From the NCBI GenBank assembly GCA_023384135.1, contig JAHDXS010000003.1, positions 310,001 through 374,000 on the forward strand: a stretch of DNA of 64,000 bases, in the 5' to 3' direction. This DNA comes from Alphaproteobacteria bacterium (GTDB lineage Bacteria; Pseudomonadota; Alphaproteobacteria; Micavibrionales; Micavibrionaceae). Under the pieces are notes generated by a model. That model did no database searches and had not been told where the DNA came from. It saw only the letters and a program-made list of their open reading frames with translations. The position numbers were made by a program, and so were the translations under genes. Positions 9,810 through 17,505 of this stretch are shown here, in pieces; the stretch's first letter is position 1, and each line of letters begins with the position of its first letter.

Positions 9810-10280
9810 TTAACTGGCCCGTGCCTGAATGGAATCCAGCAAACGCGGCACGTCCATGATGATCAGAAGCTCGGAATCAAGCTGGCAGACCCCATCGGAA
9901 ATATCACGCCATTTGCTGTCCAGCGTACCCGGATTCTTCTCGATCCGGTTCTGATCAAGGCTCAGCACGTCCCCGACCTTGTCGATGATCAGGCTGTAAA
10001 GCTCCTGATTATACTCTACCACCACGCTCATGCTGCGTTTACTGGGGTCGATCTTGACGTTCAGGCGCTTGCGCACGTCGATGGCCGTGACGATGCGCCC
10101 CCGCAGGTTAAGTGACCCAGCGACCTCCGGCGAGGCGAGGGGAATACGCGTGACTTTTTGTTCGCGCAGCACGTCCTGGATTTGCAGGACCGGGATCCCG
10201 AACTTCTGATCGTCGATCAGGATCGTCAGATATTCGAGCGTCTTGCTGGTCTGATGTGCGTTTTCCGCCTTCATGGTCAT
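9810..10280 (-). CDS. cheW: Chemotaxis coupling protein CheW
   Basis: 156 residues of one CheW domain, with FGIPVLQIQDVLR near residue 28 and the GSLNLRGRIVTAIDVR segment typical of the family. It bridges chemoreceptors and CheA at the membrane. It lies 39 nt after the cheA stop. The next gene, cheY, follows after a 133-nt gap without obvious features. Confidence 0.95.
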   Translation of the reverse strand: MTMKAENAHQTSKTLEYLTILIDDQKFGIPVLQIQDVLREQKVTRIPLASPEVAGSLNLRGRIVTAIDVRKRLNVKIDPSKRSMSVVVEYNQELYSLIIDKVGDVLSLDQNRIEKNPGTLDSKWRDISDGVCQLDSELLIIMDVPRLLDSIQARAS

Positions 10281-10319
10281 GGCCTCATATCACTGTTACA
10301 TTCGCCGGACGCCCGGAAC

Positions 10320-12401
10320 CTAGCCTCTGGCCGTAGCCTTGGACGCACGCTCCGCCATGCGGGCGTTCGCCACGGTTTCGGAGAGGGAGTTCAGGAGCGT
10401 GTCCCGGTCGAATTTTGCGACATAATCATTAAAACCGACTTTACGGCCCCGGTCGATATCCTGCGGGGTGGCATGCGAGGAGAGCGCCACCATCGGCACG
10501 TTTTGCCAGCGGCTGTTGTCGCGGACGCGCTGCGCGAATTCGAACCCGTCCATCTCGGGCATTTCGATATCGCTGATAATCACGTCGAAATGGGCACCGT
10601 CTTCGCAAAGCTTGAGCGCTTGCAACGGGCTTTCCAGCGTCGTCACGTCATACCCGGCAACGCTGAGCAGAGGCGTGAGCATATTACGGAAGAACAGGCT
10701 GTCATCGATCAAAAGAATGCTGCGCCTGCGGTTCTTGTTGGACAAGTCGGCGGCGGTCACGAAATCCTCGTCCCCGTGATCCTTGAACCAGTCCTTGTCG
10801 ATGCTGGCCAGAAAATACGCAAGGTCCATGACATCCGTAGCCTTGCCGTTGATGATGGCGCTGCCCAGAAGACCGGGGCGCGAGGCGCTGATCTGGATAT
10901 CGACATATTGCTCGGTGATGTCGATGATCTGATCGACAATCAGACCAAGAGAGCGGTTTCTCTCAGCAAACACCAGCACCGGCTTCTCACCCGTGCTGCC
11001 GATTTCCATGCTCTCGTGATAGGGGATCAGTGGCATCAGCGTGTCCCGATATTGCACCATCATCTGCCCGCCGGAACGCTCGATCTTGTCGAGGCGTACA
11101 TTCTCAAGCCGTGCCACAAGCGCCAGCGGAACGGCCTTCGGTGCGCTGTCGGCGGCACGGAACAGCAGCAGGGAAGTCTTTTTGTGGGAATCCGGTATGT
11201 TGCCGGCCTGTTCGGATTCTTCCCGATCGGCCTCGGCCAGCGTCCCGGTCGTCTCCGCGATCCCGTTCGGGTCGAGGATCATGATGACGCTGCCGTCCCC
11301 GAGAATGGTATTCCCCGAGAAAAGGCTCAAACCCTGCAAAAGCTTGCTGACCGGCTTGACGACGATTTCTTCGGTATCGAAGACCTTATCCACGATGATG
11401 CCGAACTCGAAACTGCCGACTTGCGTAACCACGATATAACCCCGCGTAATCAACCCCTGATCGGCGTCGCTCTCTTCGCGCAGTTTGAGCACGTCGCCCA
11501 GCGAGATCAGCGGCAGAAGCCGCTCGCGCAAGCGGAAAACCGGCGCGTTATGCACGTATTCGATGCGGTTGTCGCCCTGCGTAGAGATCATAACAAGCTC
11601 TCGGACCGAAAGCTGCGGGATGGCGAAACGCTCGCCCGCCGCCTCGACGATCAGCGCAGAGACGATGGCCAGCGTGAGCGGGATTTTGATCGTGAAGACC
11701 GAACCCTTGCCCTCAACGGAGTTCATCTCGATGGAGCCGCCGATCTTCTCGATATTGGTGCGCACCACATCCATGCCCACCCCGCGCCCGGAGACGGAGG
11801 TAACCTTCTCGGCGGTCGAAAACCCGGCCTTGAAAATATATTGCTGGATTTGCTGCACAGACATGCCCTGAAGCTCTTCCTGCGTCGCAAGGCCGTTGGA
11901 GAGAATCTTCTGCTTGATCTTCTCAAGCGCAAGGCCCTTTCCGTCGTCGGAAATCTTGATCAGAATATGTCCGCCCTCGTGGAACGCTTCAAGCATGATC
12001 CTGCCTGTTTCCGGCTTGCCCGCCTTCACGCGGTCGGCGGGCTTCTCGATCCCGTGATCGCCCGAATTGCGCACCATGTGCGTCAGCGGGTCCTTGATCA
12101 TCTCCAGCACCTGCCGGTCCAGCTCTGTATCGGCCCCACGCATGTCGAGGTCGATCTTCTTGCCCAGTTCCATGCTGAGGTCGCGGATGATGCGCGGCAG
12201 CTTCTGCCAGGCGTTGCCGATCGGTTGCATCCGGGTTTTCATCACGCCTTCCTGAAGATCGGAGACGACATGGTTAAGACGTTGCAGCGGCGTGGTGAAT
12301 TCGCTCTCGGCGTTGCTGCGCAAAATCTGCAGCAACTGGTTGCGGGTCAGCACAAGCTCGCTGACCATGGTCATCAAATTCTCAAGCACATCGACATTCA
12401 C
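10320..12401 (-). CDS. cheA: Chemotaxis histidine kinase CheA, C-terminal part, fused receiver
   Basis: 693 residues if begun at the GTG at 12401. It contains the dimerisation helices (TMVSELVLTRNQ), the ATPase boxes (HMVRNSGDHGIE, ISDDGKG, VSGRGVGMD), two CheW-like regions and a C-terminal receiver domain with the acceptor Asp near residue 600 (SDIEMPEMDG). The same frame continues upstream of 12401 through conserved CheA sequence (GSQTLRVNVDVLENLM, preceded by a poly-Pro linker). The true protein therefore should begin at 13024, with one base missing in the linker. The GTGA overlap with the upstream frame looks like coupling but is probably accidental. Confidence 0.9.
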   Translation of the reverse strand: MNVDVLENLMTMVSELVLTRNQLLQILRSNAESEFTTPLQRLNHVVSDLQEGVMKTRMQPIGNAWQKLPRIIRDLSMELGKKIDLDMRGADTELDRQVLEMIKDPLTHMVRNSGDHGIEKPADRVKAGKPETGRIMLEAFHEGGHILIKISDDGKGLALEKIKQKILSNGLATQEELQGMSVQQIQQYIFKAGFSTAEKVTSVSGRGVGMDVVRTNIEKIGGSIEMNSVEGKGSVFTIKIPLTLAIVSALIVEAAGERFAIPQLSVRELVMISTQGDNRIEYVHNAPVFRLRERLLPLISLGDVLKLREESDADQGLITRGYIVVTQVGSFEFGIIVDKVFDTEEIVVKPVSKLLQGLSLFSGNTILGDGSVIMILDPNGIAETTGTLAEADREESEQAGNIPDSHKKTSLLLFRAADSAPKAVPLALVARLENVRLDKIERSGGQMMVQYRDTLMPLIPYHESMEIGSTGEKPVLVFAERNRSLGLIVDQIIDITEQYVDIQISASRPGLLGSAIINGKATDVMDLAYFLASIDKDWFKDHGDEDFVTAADLSNKNRRRSILLIDDSLFFRNMLTPLLSVAGYDVTTLESPLQALKLCEDGAHFDVIISDIEMPEMDGFEFAQRVRDNSRWQNVPMVALSSHATPQDIDRGRKVGFNDYVAKFDRDTLLNSLSETVANARMAERASKATARG

Positions 12402-13024
12402 GCGCAGCGTCTGTGAGCCGACCGCGCCCTCCTTGGCGGCTGTAGCATCCTCACCGCCGCTGGCCGCAGGCTTCGCTGCAGGAGGAGGAGGGGGAGGGGC
12501 CAGTTCGGGCCGGGCGCGGCCAGAAACGCCGCTTCAAGCTCTTCGAGCGAAACCTCGCCGGGAAGGGGTTCAGGCGGCGCGACGGTCTTGGGTTCGGGCT
12601 TCGGTTCGGGCGCCTTGGGCGCAGCAGGAGCATCGCCGCCGATCGACTTGCCTTCATAGGCGGCGTCCAGCTTGGCAATAAGATCCTGATCGCTGCCCTC
12701 CGGCTCCTTGCCCGTCTCGCCGAGCTTGCCGACGATGAATTTGATGCGGTCGATGGATTCGAAAATCAGGGTGACGTATTCGGCCGTCACGTCCAGATCG
12801 CCGTCGCGGAAGCGCCCCAGCACGTTCTCGGCGTGGTGCGCGGTCTTCTCAAGGCGCGGCAGGCCCAGAAACCCGCACGTCCCCTTGATCGTGTGCATCA
12901 GGCGGAAAATCTTGCCAAGCAGGGCCTTGTCGTTGGGATGCTGTTCGAGATTGACCAGATCGAGATCGAGTTCATCAAGGCTCTCGTTAGTCTCGGTGAG
13001 AAACTCGACAATAAGGTCATCCAT
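12398..13024 (-). CDS. cheA: CheA N-terminal phosphotransfer (HPt) part, frameshifted
   Basis: 208 residues as read. The HPt domain holds the phosphorylated His44 in MHTIKGTCGF, and an Ala/Pro/Glu-rich linker follows. From about residue 175 (12490-12515) the frame leaves the CheA sequence. The other frame reads ELAPPPPPPAAK and joins the rest of CheA. One extra base near the GGCCCG stretch would restore a CheA of about 900 residues. A sequencing or assembly error in a GC-rich run is the simplest explanation; a real mutation or slippage is possible. Confidence 0.9.
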   Translation of the reverse strand: MDDLIVEFLTETNESLDELDLDLVNLEQHPNDKALLGKIFRLMHTIKGTCGFLGLPRLEKTAHHAENVLGRFRDGDLDVTAEYVTLIFESIDRIKFIVGKLGETGKEPEGSDQDLIAKLDAAYEGKSIGGDAPAAPKAPEPKPEPKTVAPPEPLPGEVSLEELEAAFLAAPGPNWPLPLLLLQRSLRPAAVRMLQPPRRARSAHRRCA

Positions 13025-13204
13025 GGCGCACTATCCCTGATCGCACTAAAATCATAAAACCGGCAGTAACCGCGCCGATCCCGAAGGCGCGAAGAACCTG
13101 CAACAAATCCCCGAGCCCAAAAAGGATACGCGGGGCCAAATTAAAATAAGATTAACGCAGAGGACGCAGAAAGAACCGAAAAGGCGGGGGGAGTATCTCT
13201 GAAG

Positions 13205-13223
13205 GCCCCTAAGAAAAAGGGGC
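13205..13223 (-). terminator. Possible weak terminator after chpT
   Basis: GCCCCT and AGGGGC form a hairpin with a T-rich loop on the minus strand, about 20 nt after the chpT stop. There is no T-run after the stem, so the call is weak. Confidence 0.3.
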
Positions 13224-13239
13224 AGTATACGACCCTGAA

Positions 13240-13899
13240 TCAGGATAGCGAGGCGTTACGCAAGCTCAAGAGAATTGAATTTTCTTGCGTATCAAAGACG
13301 TGGATAGAATATCCGTAATGCCCGGCCATGACATGGGTGAGATAGGGGTGGATGGTTTTCGGTTCGAGGCTTTCCGGCTTCGCCGCTCCGGTCAGCGCGG
13401 CCTTATAACCCTCGCGGAAGCTCGCATGCTCGCCCATGGATTGGACGTGAAGCGAGCCGTCCCCGCCGTCGAAAGCCTTGACCGTTCCGCCCTTGGGCAG
13501 CGTGTCGATCATCACCAGCAGCAGACAGGCCAAAATTTTGCAAAGCCCCGGCGGCGGATCGGTCAGGCCCAGAGGCGCGTGCGGGTCCCAGTCCTGTTTG
13601 ATCCGCTTGTCCCCGCCGATATAGTCGGCGAAAATCTTATGCACGTCTTCCGGCTTGATGGAGGCGTCCGCGCCTCCCGCGCCATAGGCGAGGCGGAACA
13701 GCTTCAGCTTGGCCGCCGCCTGTCCGGCGCTGAACGCGATCAGGTTGACGGCCTCGGCATCCATGCCCTCGCCGCCGCTGGCATCTTCGAGAAACTCGAC
13801 GCCGTTCGAAACCGCCCCGATCGGGCTGATCAGGTCGTGGCAGACCTTGGAGGCCATCAGTTCGATGAGTTTAACGCAGTCTTGATCGTGCATCGCCAT
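13240..13899 (-). CDS. chpT: Histidine phosphotransferase ChpT
   Basis: 219 residues. The N-terminal helix has the phospho-accepting histidine at residue 21 in CHDLISPIGAVSNG, followed by a degenerate ATPase-like fold. This matches the ChpT family, which in alphaproteobacteria passes phosphate from the kinase CckA to CtrA and CpdR. ctrA is in this window at 60998-61705; cckA is not. The gene follows the phosphomannomutase gene by 40 nt and may be its operon partner. The start may be the ATG at 13899 or the one at 13893. Confidence 0.88.
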   Translation of the reverse strand: MAMHDQDCVKLIELMASKVCHDLISPIGAVSNGVEFLEDASGGEGMDAEAVNLIAFSAGQAAAKLKLFRLAYGAGGADASIKPEDVHKIFADYIGGDKRIKQDWDPHAPLGLTDPPPGLCKILACLLLVMIDTLPKGGTVKAFDGGDGSLHVQSMGEHASFREGYKAALTGAAKPESLEPKTIHPYLTHVMAGHYGYSIHVFDTQENSILLSLRNASLS

Positions 13900-13939
13900 T
13901 CAACCGAAGTTTTAGAACCCTTACAGTGAAAACGATTCG

Positions 13940-15373
13940 CTAGGCGAATACCAGAGTGTATCCGAGTTTTTTCACTTCTTCCTGCGCCATGGCTTTGAGT
14001 CGCTCCAGACCCGCTGCGCTGTCGCTCTCCGCCCGCGCCACGAGAACGCTCTGCGTGTTGGAGGGCCGCAGCAACCACCAGCCGTCCGGCGTGGAGACGC
14101 GCACCCCATCGATATCGTTGACCGCGATGTCGGGATCCTTGCGCAGAGCAAGACTGGCCGCCACGCGCGGCACGAGCTCAAATTTGCCTTCCTCGTCCAC
14201 GTCGAACCGCACTTCGGGCGTGTTGAACAGAACGGGAAGGTGCGCGGTCAGGCTCGAAAGCCCGCCCTTGGCCTCCGAAAGCGCGTTCAAAAGCCGCACG
14301 CCGCAGTAAAGCGCGTCGTCGTACCCGTAATATTTATCGGCAAAAAAGATATGCCCGCTCAGCTCCCCAGCCAGCGGCGCCTTCAGTTCGCCCATCTTGT
14401 CCTTGATCAGGGAATGCCCGGTCTTCCACATGACGGCGTTCCCGCCCAGCTTGCGGATTTCATCGAACATGACCTGCGAGCATTTCACATCGCCGATGAT
14501 CGCCGCGCCGGGGCGGTTGCGCAGAACCTCCTTGGCGTAGATCGTCATGAGAATATCGCAGCGCAGAACCGCGCCCTTTTCGTCCACCACGCCGATCCGG
14601 TCGCCGTCGCCGTCGAACGCGATGCCGAGATCGCATTGATTGTCCCGCACCGCCTTTTGCAGGTCGATGAGATTCTCGTCCACCGTCGGGTCCGGGTGGT
14701 GGTTGGGAAAGTTCCCGTCAATCTCGGGGAACAGCAGGATATGGTTGCCCGGGATACGGCTGGTCAGCATCTCCAGAACCTCGCCCGCCGCGCCGTTTCC
14801 GGCATCCCACGCGACGTTGAGGTCGCGCGTCAGCGTAAGATCCTGCATCAGGCGCGAAACGAAGGCCTCTTTCACGTCCTTGTCCGTACGGCCACCAGCC
14901 CCGGAAGCCAGCGCGCCGGAGGCGGAAATTCGCCCGATCTCTTGAATCTTTTCCCCGAACACCGGCCCGGTCTGCAGCGTCATCTTGAACCCGTTATAAT
15001 CCGGCGGGTTGTGCGAACCCGTGACCATGATCCCCGCATCGGCCTTCAGGTGCTTGACGGAGAAATAGAGCATCGGCGTCGGCCCCAGCCCGATGAAGGT
15101 CACATCCATGCCCGCCTCGCGCAAACCCTTGGTCAGAGCCTCGGCCAGTCCCGGCGAACTCACGCGCCCGTCGTACCCCACGCAGACATGCGTGCCCTTC
15201 AACCCGGCCACATACGTGCCGAACGCGCGGCCCAGCGCATAGGCGTCCTGCTCGGAGAGATTTTTGCCGATCTGCCCGCGTATGTCGTATTCGCGCAGGA
15301 TCGTGGGGTTAAAGCTGTAGGCGCTCATGGTGGATGCACTCTCTGTAGTGGTTTTACGGGCGGTCTCAGACAT
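13940..15373 (-). CDS. Phosphomannomutase / phosphoglucomutase
   Basis: 477 residues of the alpha-D-phosphohexomutase superfamily. The active-site phosphoserine is Ser120 in VTGSHNP, and the metal loop is FDGDGDRIG. The C-terminal phosphate-binding loop includes RPSNTQ. It interconverts hexose 6- and 1-phosphates for sugar-nucleotide and polysaccharide synthesis. The start overlaps the galU stop by 8 nt, which suggests translational coupling; an internal ATG 15 codons in (MSAYSFNP) is the alternative start. With galU it forms a glucose/mannose 1-phosphate branch. Confidence 0.92.
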   Translation of the reverse strand: MSETARKTTTESASTMSAYSFNPTILREYDIRGQIGKNLSEQDAYALGRAFGTYVAGLKGTHVCVGYDGRVSSPGLAEALTKGLREAGMDVTFIGLGPTPMLYFSVKHLKADAGIMVTGSHNPPDYNGFKMTLQTGPVFGEKIQEIGRISASGALASGAGGRTDKDVKEAFVSRLMQDLTLTRDLNVAWDAGNGAAGEVLEMLTSRIPGNHILLFPEIDGNFPNHHPDPTVDENLIDLQKAVRDNQCDLGIAFDGDGDRIGVVDEKGAVLRCDILMTIYAKEVLRNRPGAAIIGDVKCSQVMFDEIRKLGGNAVMWKTGHSLIKDKMGELKAPLAGELSGHIFFADKYYGYDDALYCGVRLLNALSEAKGGLSSLTAHLPVLFNTPEVRFDVDEEGKFELVPRVAASLALRKDPDIAVNDIDGVRVSTPDGWWLLRPSNTQSVLVARAESDSAAGLERLKAMAQEEVKKLGYTLVFA

Positions 15374-16250
15374 AGCGTTTCAGAACCTCTTTGACACCTT
15401 GTGAAATTTCGGGATCGCTCAGGCCGTAGGCGATGTTCGCCTCGATGAACCCGAGGCGGCTGCCGCAATCGTAGCTTTTGCCGTCGAAGCGGATGGCGTT
15501 GAACGGCTGCTTGCCGATCAGCTTCGCCATGGCATCGGTCAACTGGATCTCTCCGCCCGCGCCTTTTTCGAACGCGCTCAAATATTCGAACAATTCCGGC
15601 TGGAAGATGTAGCGCCCGACCACCGAAAGGGTGGAGGGCGCCTTGTCCGGCTCCGGTTTCTCGACCAGCCCCGCGACGGGCATGACCGGAAGGGTCTGGT
15701 CCTTCGTGTCGATGATCCCGTAATTCTTGGTCTCCGCGCGCGGAACCTCCTCCACGGCGATCAGATTGCCGCCGACTTTATTATAGGTCTCGACCATCTG
15801 CTTCAGGCACGATTGCTGGCCCTTCATCAAAACGTCGGGCAGCAGAACCGCGAACGGCTCGTTCCCGATGATCCGCGCCGCGCACCACACAGCATGGCCA
15901 AGGCCCAGCGGCTTCGCTTGCCGCGTCAGGATTAGCCGCCCGGCGGGCAGCTCGGCCTCGCGCACTTTTTCCAGCAGCGCGGTCTTGCCGCGCGATTCCA
16001 GGGTCTGCTCCAACTCGAATTGCAGGTCGAAATGCTCCTCCAGCAATTCCTTGTGCCGGCCGGTGACAAAGATGAACTCCTCGATCCCGGCGGCGCGGGC
16101 TTCCTCCACGACATGCTGGATCAGCGGCCGGTCGCAAATGGTCAGCATCTCCTTCGGCATGGCCTTCGTGGCGGGAAGAAAGCGCGAGCCGAGTCCGGCG
16201 ACGGGGAAGACGGCCTTTTTGACGGGCCGGGGCGTGGGGGGTGTACTCAT
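15366..16250 (-). CDS. galU: UTP-glucose-1-phosphate uridylyltransferase
   Basis: 294 residues, normal for GalU. The nucleotide-binding start reads FPVAGLGSRFLPATKAMPKEM, and LPDV and GLVEKP follow as in the family. It makes UDP-glucose from UTP and glucose 1-phosphate for envelope polysaccharides. It is the first gene of galU-phosphomannomutase-(chpT) on the minus strand. A repeat-filled spacer lies upstream. Confidence 0.95.
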   Translation of the reverse strand: MSTPPTPRPVKKAVFPVAGLGSRFLPATKAMPKEMLTICDRPLIQHVVEEARAAGIEEFIFVTGRHKELLEEHFDLQFELEQTLESRGKTALLEKVREAELPAGRLILTRQAKPLGLGHAVWCAARIIGNEPFAVLLPDVLMKGQQSCLKQMVETYNKVGGNLIAVEEVPRAETKNYGIIDTKDQTLPVMPVAGLVEKPEPDKAPSTLSVVGRYIFQPELFEYLSAFEKGAGGEIQLTDAMAKLIGKQPFNAIRFDGKSYDCGSRLGFIEANIAYGLSDPEISQGVKEVLKRYV

Positions 16251-16371
16251 GAATCAGTCCGTTAACTTTTTGCGTTGCACCAAATTACTGCCACGCCCGC
16301 CGCGCCAATGCAAGCCCGGTCAGCCGAAGGCGGGGAAGGGGGATGCAATCCGCATGCCGCTCGGCCCTCAC

Positions 16372-16462
16372 GTCATTGCGAACCCGCGCCAGCGGGTGCA
16401 GCAATCCAGACAACATAAGCAGATGGATTGCTTCGTCAGCCTTCTGGCTTCCTCGCAATGAC
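16372..16462. repeat. Interspersed repeat family A, copy 1
   Basis: About 90 bp. The ends are GTCATTGCGA and TCGCAATGAC, with an inner GCAATCC / GGATTGC pair, so the element is a nested imperfect palindrome. Four more copies occur in this window. Confidence 0.85.
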
Positions 16463-16493
16463 GGAAACGCCCTCTTGTGATCCTCGCTCCCCC

Positions 16494-16563
16494 TTGTCAT
16501 CCCTGCGAAAGCAGGGACCGGGTAAGGTCATGCACCACGGATTTCAGCCTTCGCCGGAATGAC
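16494..16563. repeat. Interspersed repeat family B, copy 1
   Basis: About 70 bp, beginning TTGTCATCCCTGCGAAAGCA and ending TTCGCCGGAATGAC. The ends are inverted (GTCAT / ATGAC), with hairpins CCCTGC/GCAGGG and a copy-variable centre. Confidence 0.85.
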
Positions 16564-16570
16564 GCCACGC

Positions 16571-16602
16571 GCGGTAAGCTTCGCGCCTTTGCGATGAAAG
16601 CG
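16571..16602. repeat. Interspersed repeat family D, copy 1 (partial)
   Basis: A diverged copy of the CTTCGCGCCTTTGCGATGAA type of motif, placed just after a family B copy at the 3' side of mipZ. Confidence 0.55.
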
Positions 16603-16609
16603 TAAAAGC

Positions 16610-17473
16610 CTACGAAACCGGCCGGACCCGACCCTTAAGTTTCTCGGGCGCCAGCTCGACCACGAGGTTGCGCACCTCCTGCCGCGCCGTAAGCTGGGAA
16701 AGGGTGAGCGGCTTGTCCTGCCCCTCTTTGATATCGAGCAGCGTCAGCCCCTTAAGGAACATCTCGCGGAAAATCACGCGCTCCCCGAAGCCCGGAGCCA
16801 GCCGGAACCCGATCGTCCCGGAAATGTCCTGCAGAATGTCGCCCACCACCTGTTTGTTGCGGGCGTTGAGCGAGGCGAGGCGGTTGCGCATCACGATCCA
16901 GTCGAGGTCGCCCGCGTTGCAAAGTTGCCGCTTGCGCCGCAGATCCTGAACCATCTGCGCATAGACTGATGGCCCCTTGATCTTGAGCGTATCGGGGTCG
17001 ATATCGACCAGAACGTCAAGATCGATGAAACTGTCGTTCATGGGGGTGATCAGCGTATCCGCATACCCGTGCGCGAGGCGGCTGAGGTGCGAATCCGTTC
17101 CCGGCGTATCAATCACGATGAAATGGTGGCGGCGGCCAAGCTCCTGCAGCGCGAGGGAGAGGAACGTCCGCTCTTCCTCTTCCTGCGCTGTAACGCTGTC
17201 CGCCGTGCTGCGGGGAATCGAAAGATGCGTCGGGCTGGGCAGGTGGTCGCGTGTGCTTGTGATGAAATCGAAGCGTTTCTTGAGATAGCGGGTAAACGTG
17301 CCCTGCCGCGCGTCCAGATCGAGGCTCCCCACCTTATAGCCGAGCCGCAAAAGAGCGATAGCCGTATGCATCGCCGCGGTGGACTTGCCCGACCCGCCCT
17401 TTTCGTTCCCGAAAACAATAATGTGCGCCTGCTCTTGAGTCTTGATGGGACGCATCCTTATAATGGTGAACAA
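16610..17473 (-). CDS. mipZ: Division-site positioning ATPase MipZ (ParA/MinD superfamily)
   Basis: 287 residues if started at the TTG at 17473; the ATG at 17455 would give 281. The deviant Walker A NEKGGSGKS, the following SLDLDARQGT and the switch VIDTPGTDSHLS match MipZ rather than plasmid ParA. In alphaproteobacteria MipZ forms gradients from the ParB-bound pole and blocks FtsZ polymerisation away from midcell. The gene is divergent from the aminopeptidase gene at 17506 with only 32-50 nt between starts, so the promoters must overlap coding sequence. Confidence 0.85.
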   Translation of the reverse strand: MFTIIRMRPIKTQEQAHIIVFGNEKGGSGKSTAAMHTAIALLRLGYKVGSLDLDARQGTFTRYLKKRFDFITSTRDHLPSPTHLSIPRSTADSVTAQEEEERTFLSLALQELGRRHHFIVIDTPGTDSHLSRLAHGYADTLITPMNDSFIDLDVLVDIDPDTLKIKGPSVYAQMVQDLRRKRQLCNAGDLDWIVMRNRLASLNARNKQVVGDILQDISGTIGFRLAPGFGERVIFREMFLKGLTLLDIKEGQDKPLTLSQLTARQEVRNLVVELAPEKLKGRVRPVS

Positions 17474-17505
17474 TCAAAAGTGACAAAAAATGCTTCTGAG
17501 GAAAG

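Noticed and set aside
12398-12401. GTGA overlap taken as proof of a natural two-gene CheA
   Set aside because: Conserved CheA sequence continues upstream of the GTG in the same frame, so a frameshift is the better explanation.
10158-12416. A 752-codon plus-strand frame opposite cheA
   Set aside because: The minus strand encodes clear CheA domains; the plus frame has no recognisable content.
13025-13239. Possible missed gene between cheA and chpT
   Set aside because: The gap is 215 nt with no supported frame; it fits a che promoter plus a weak hairpin.
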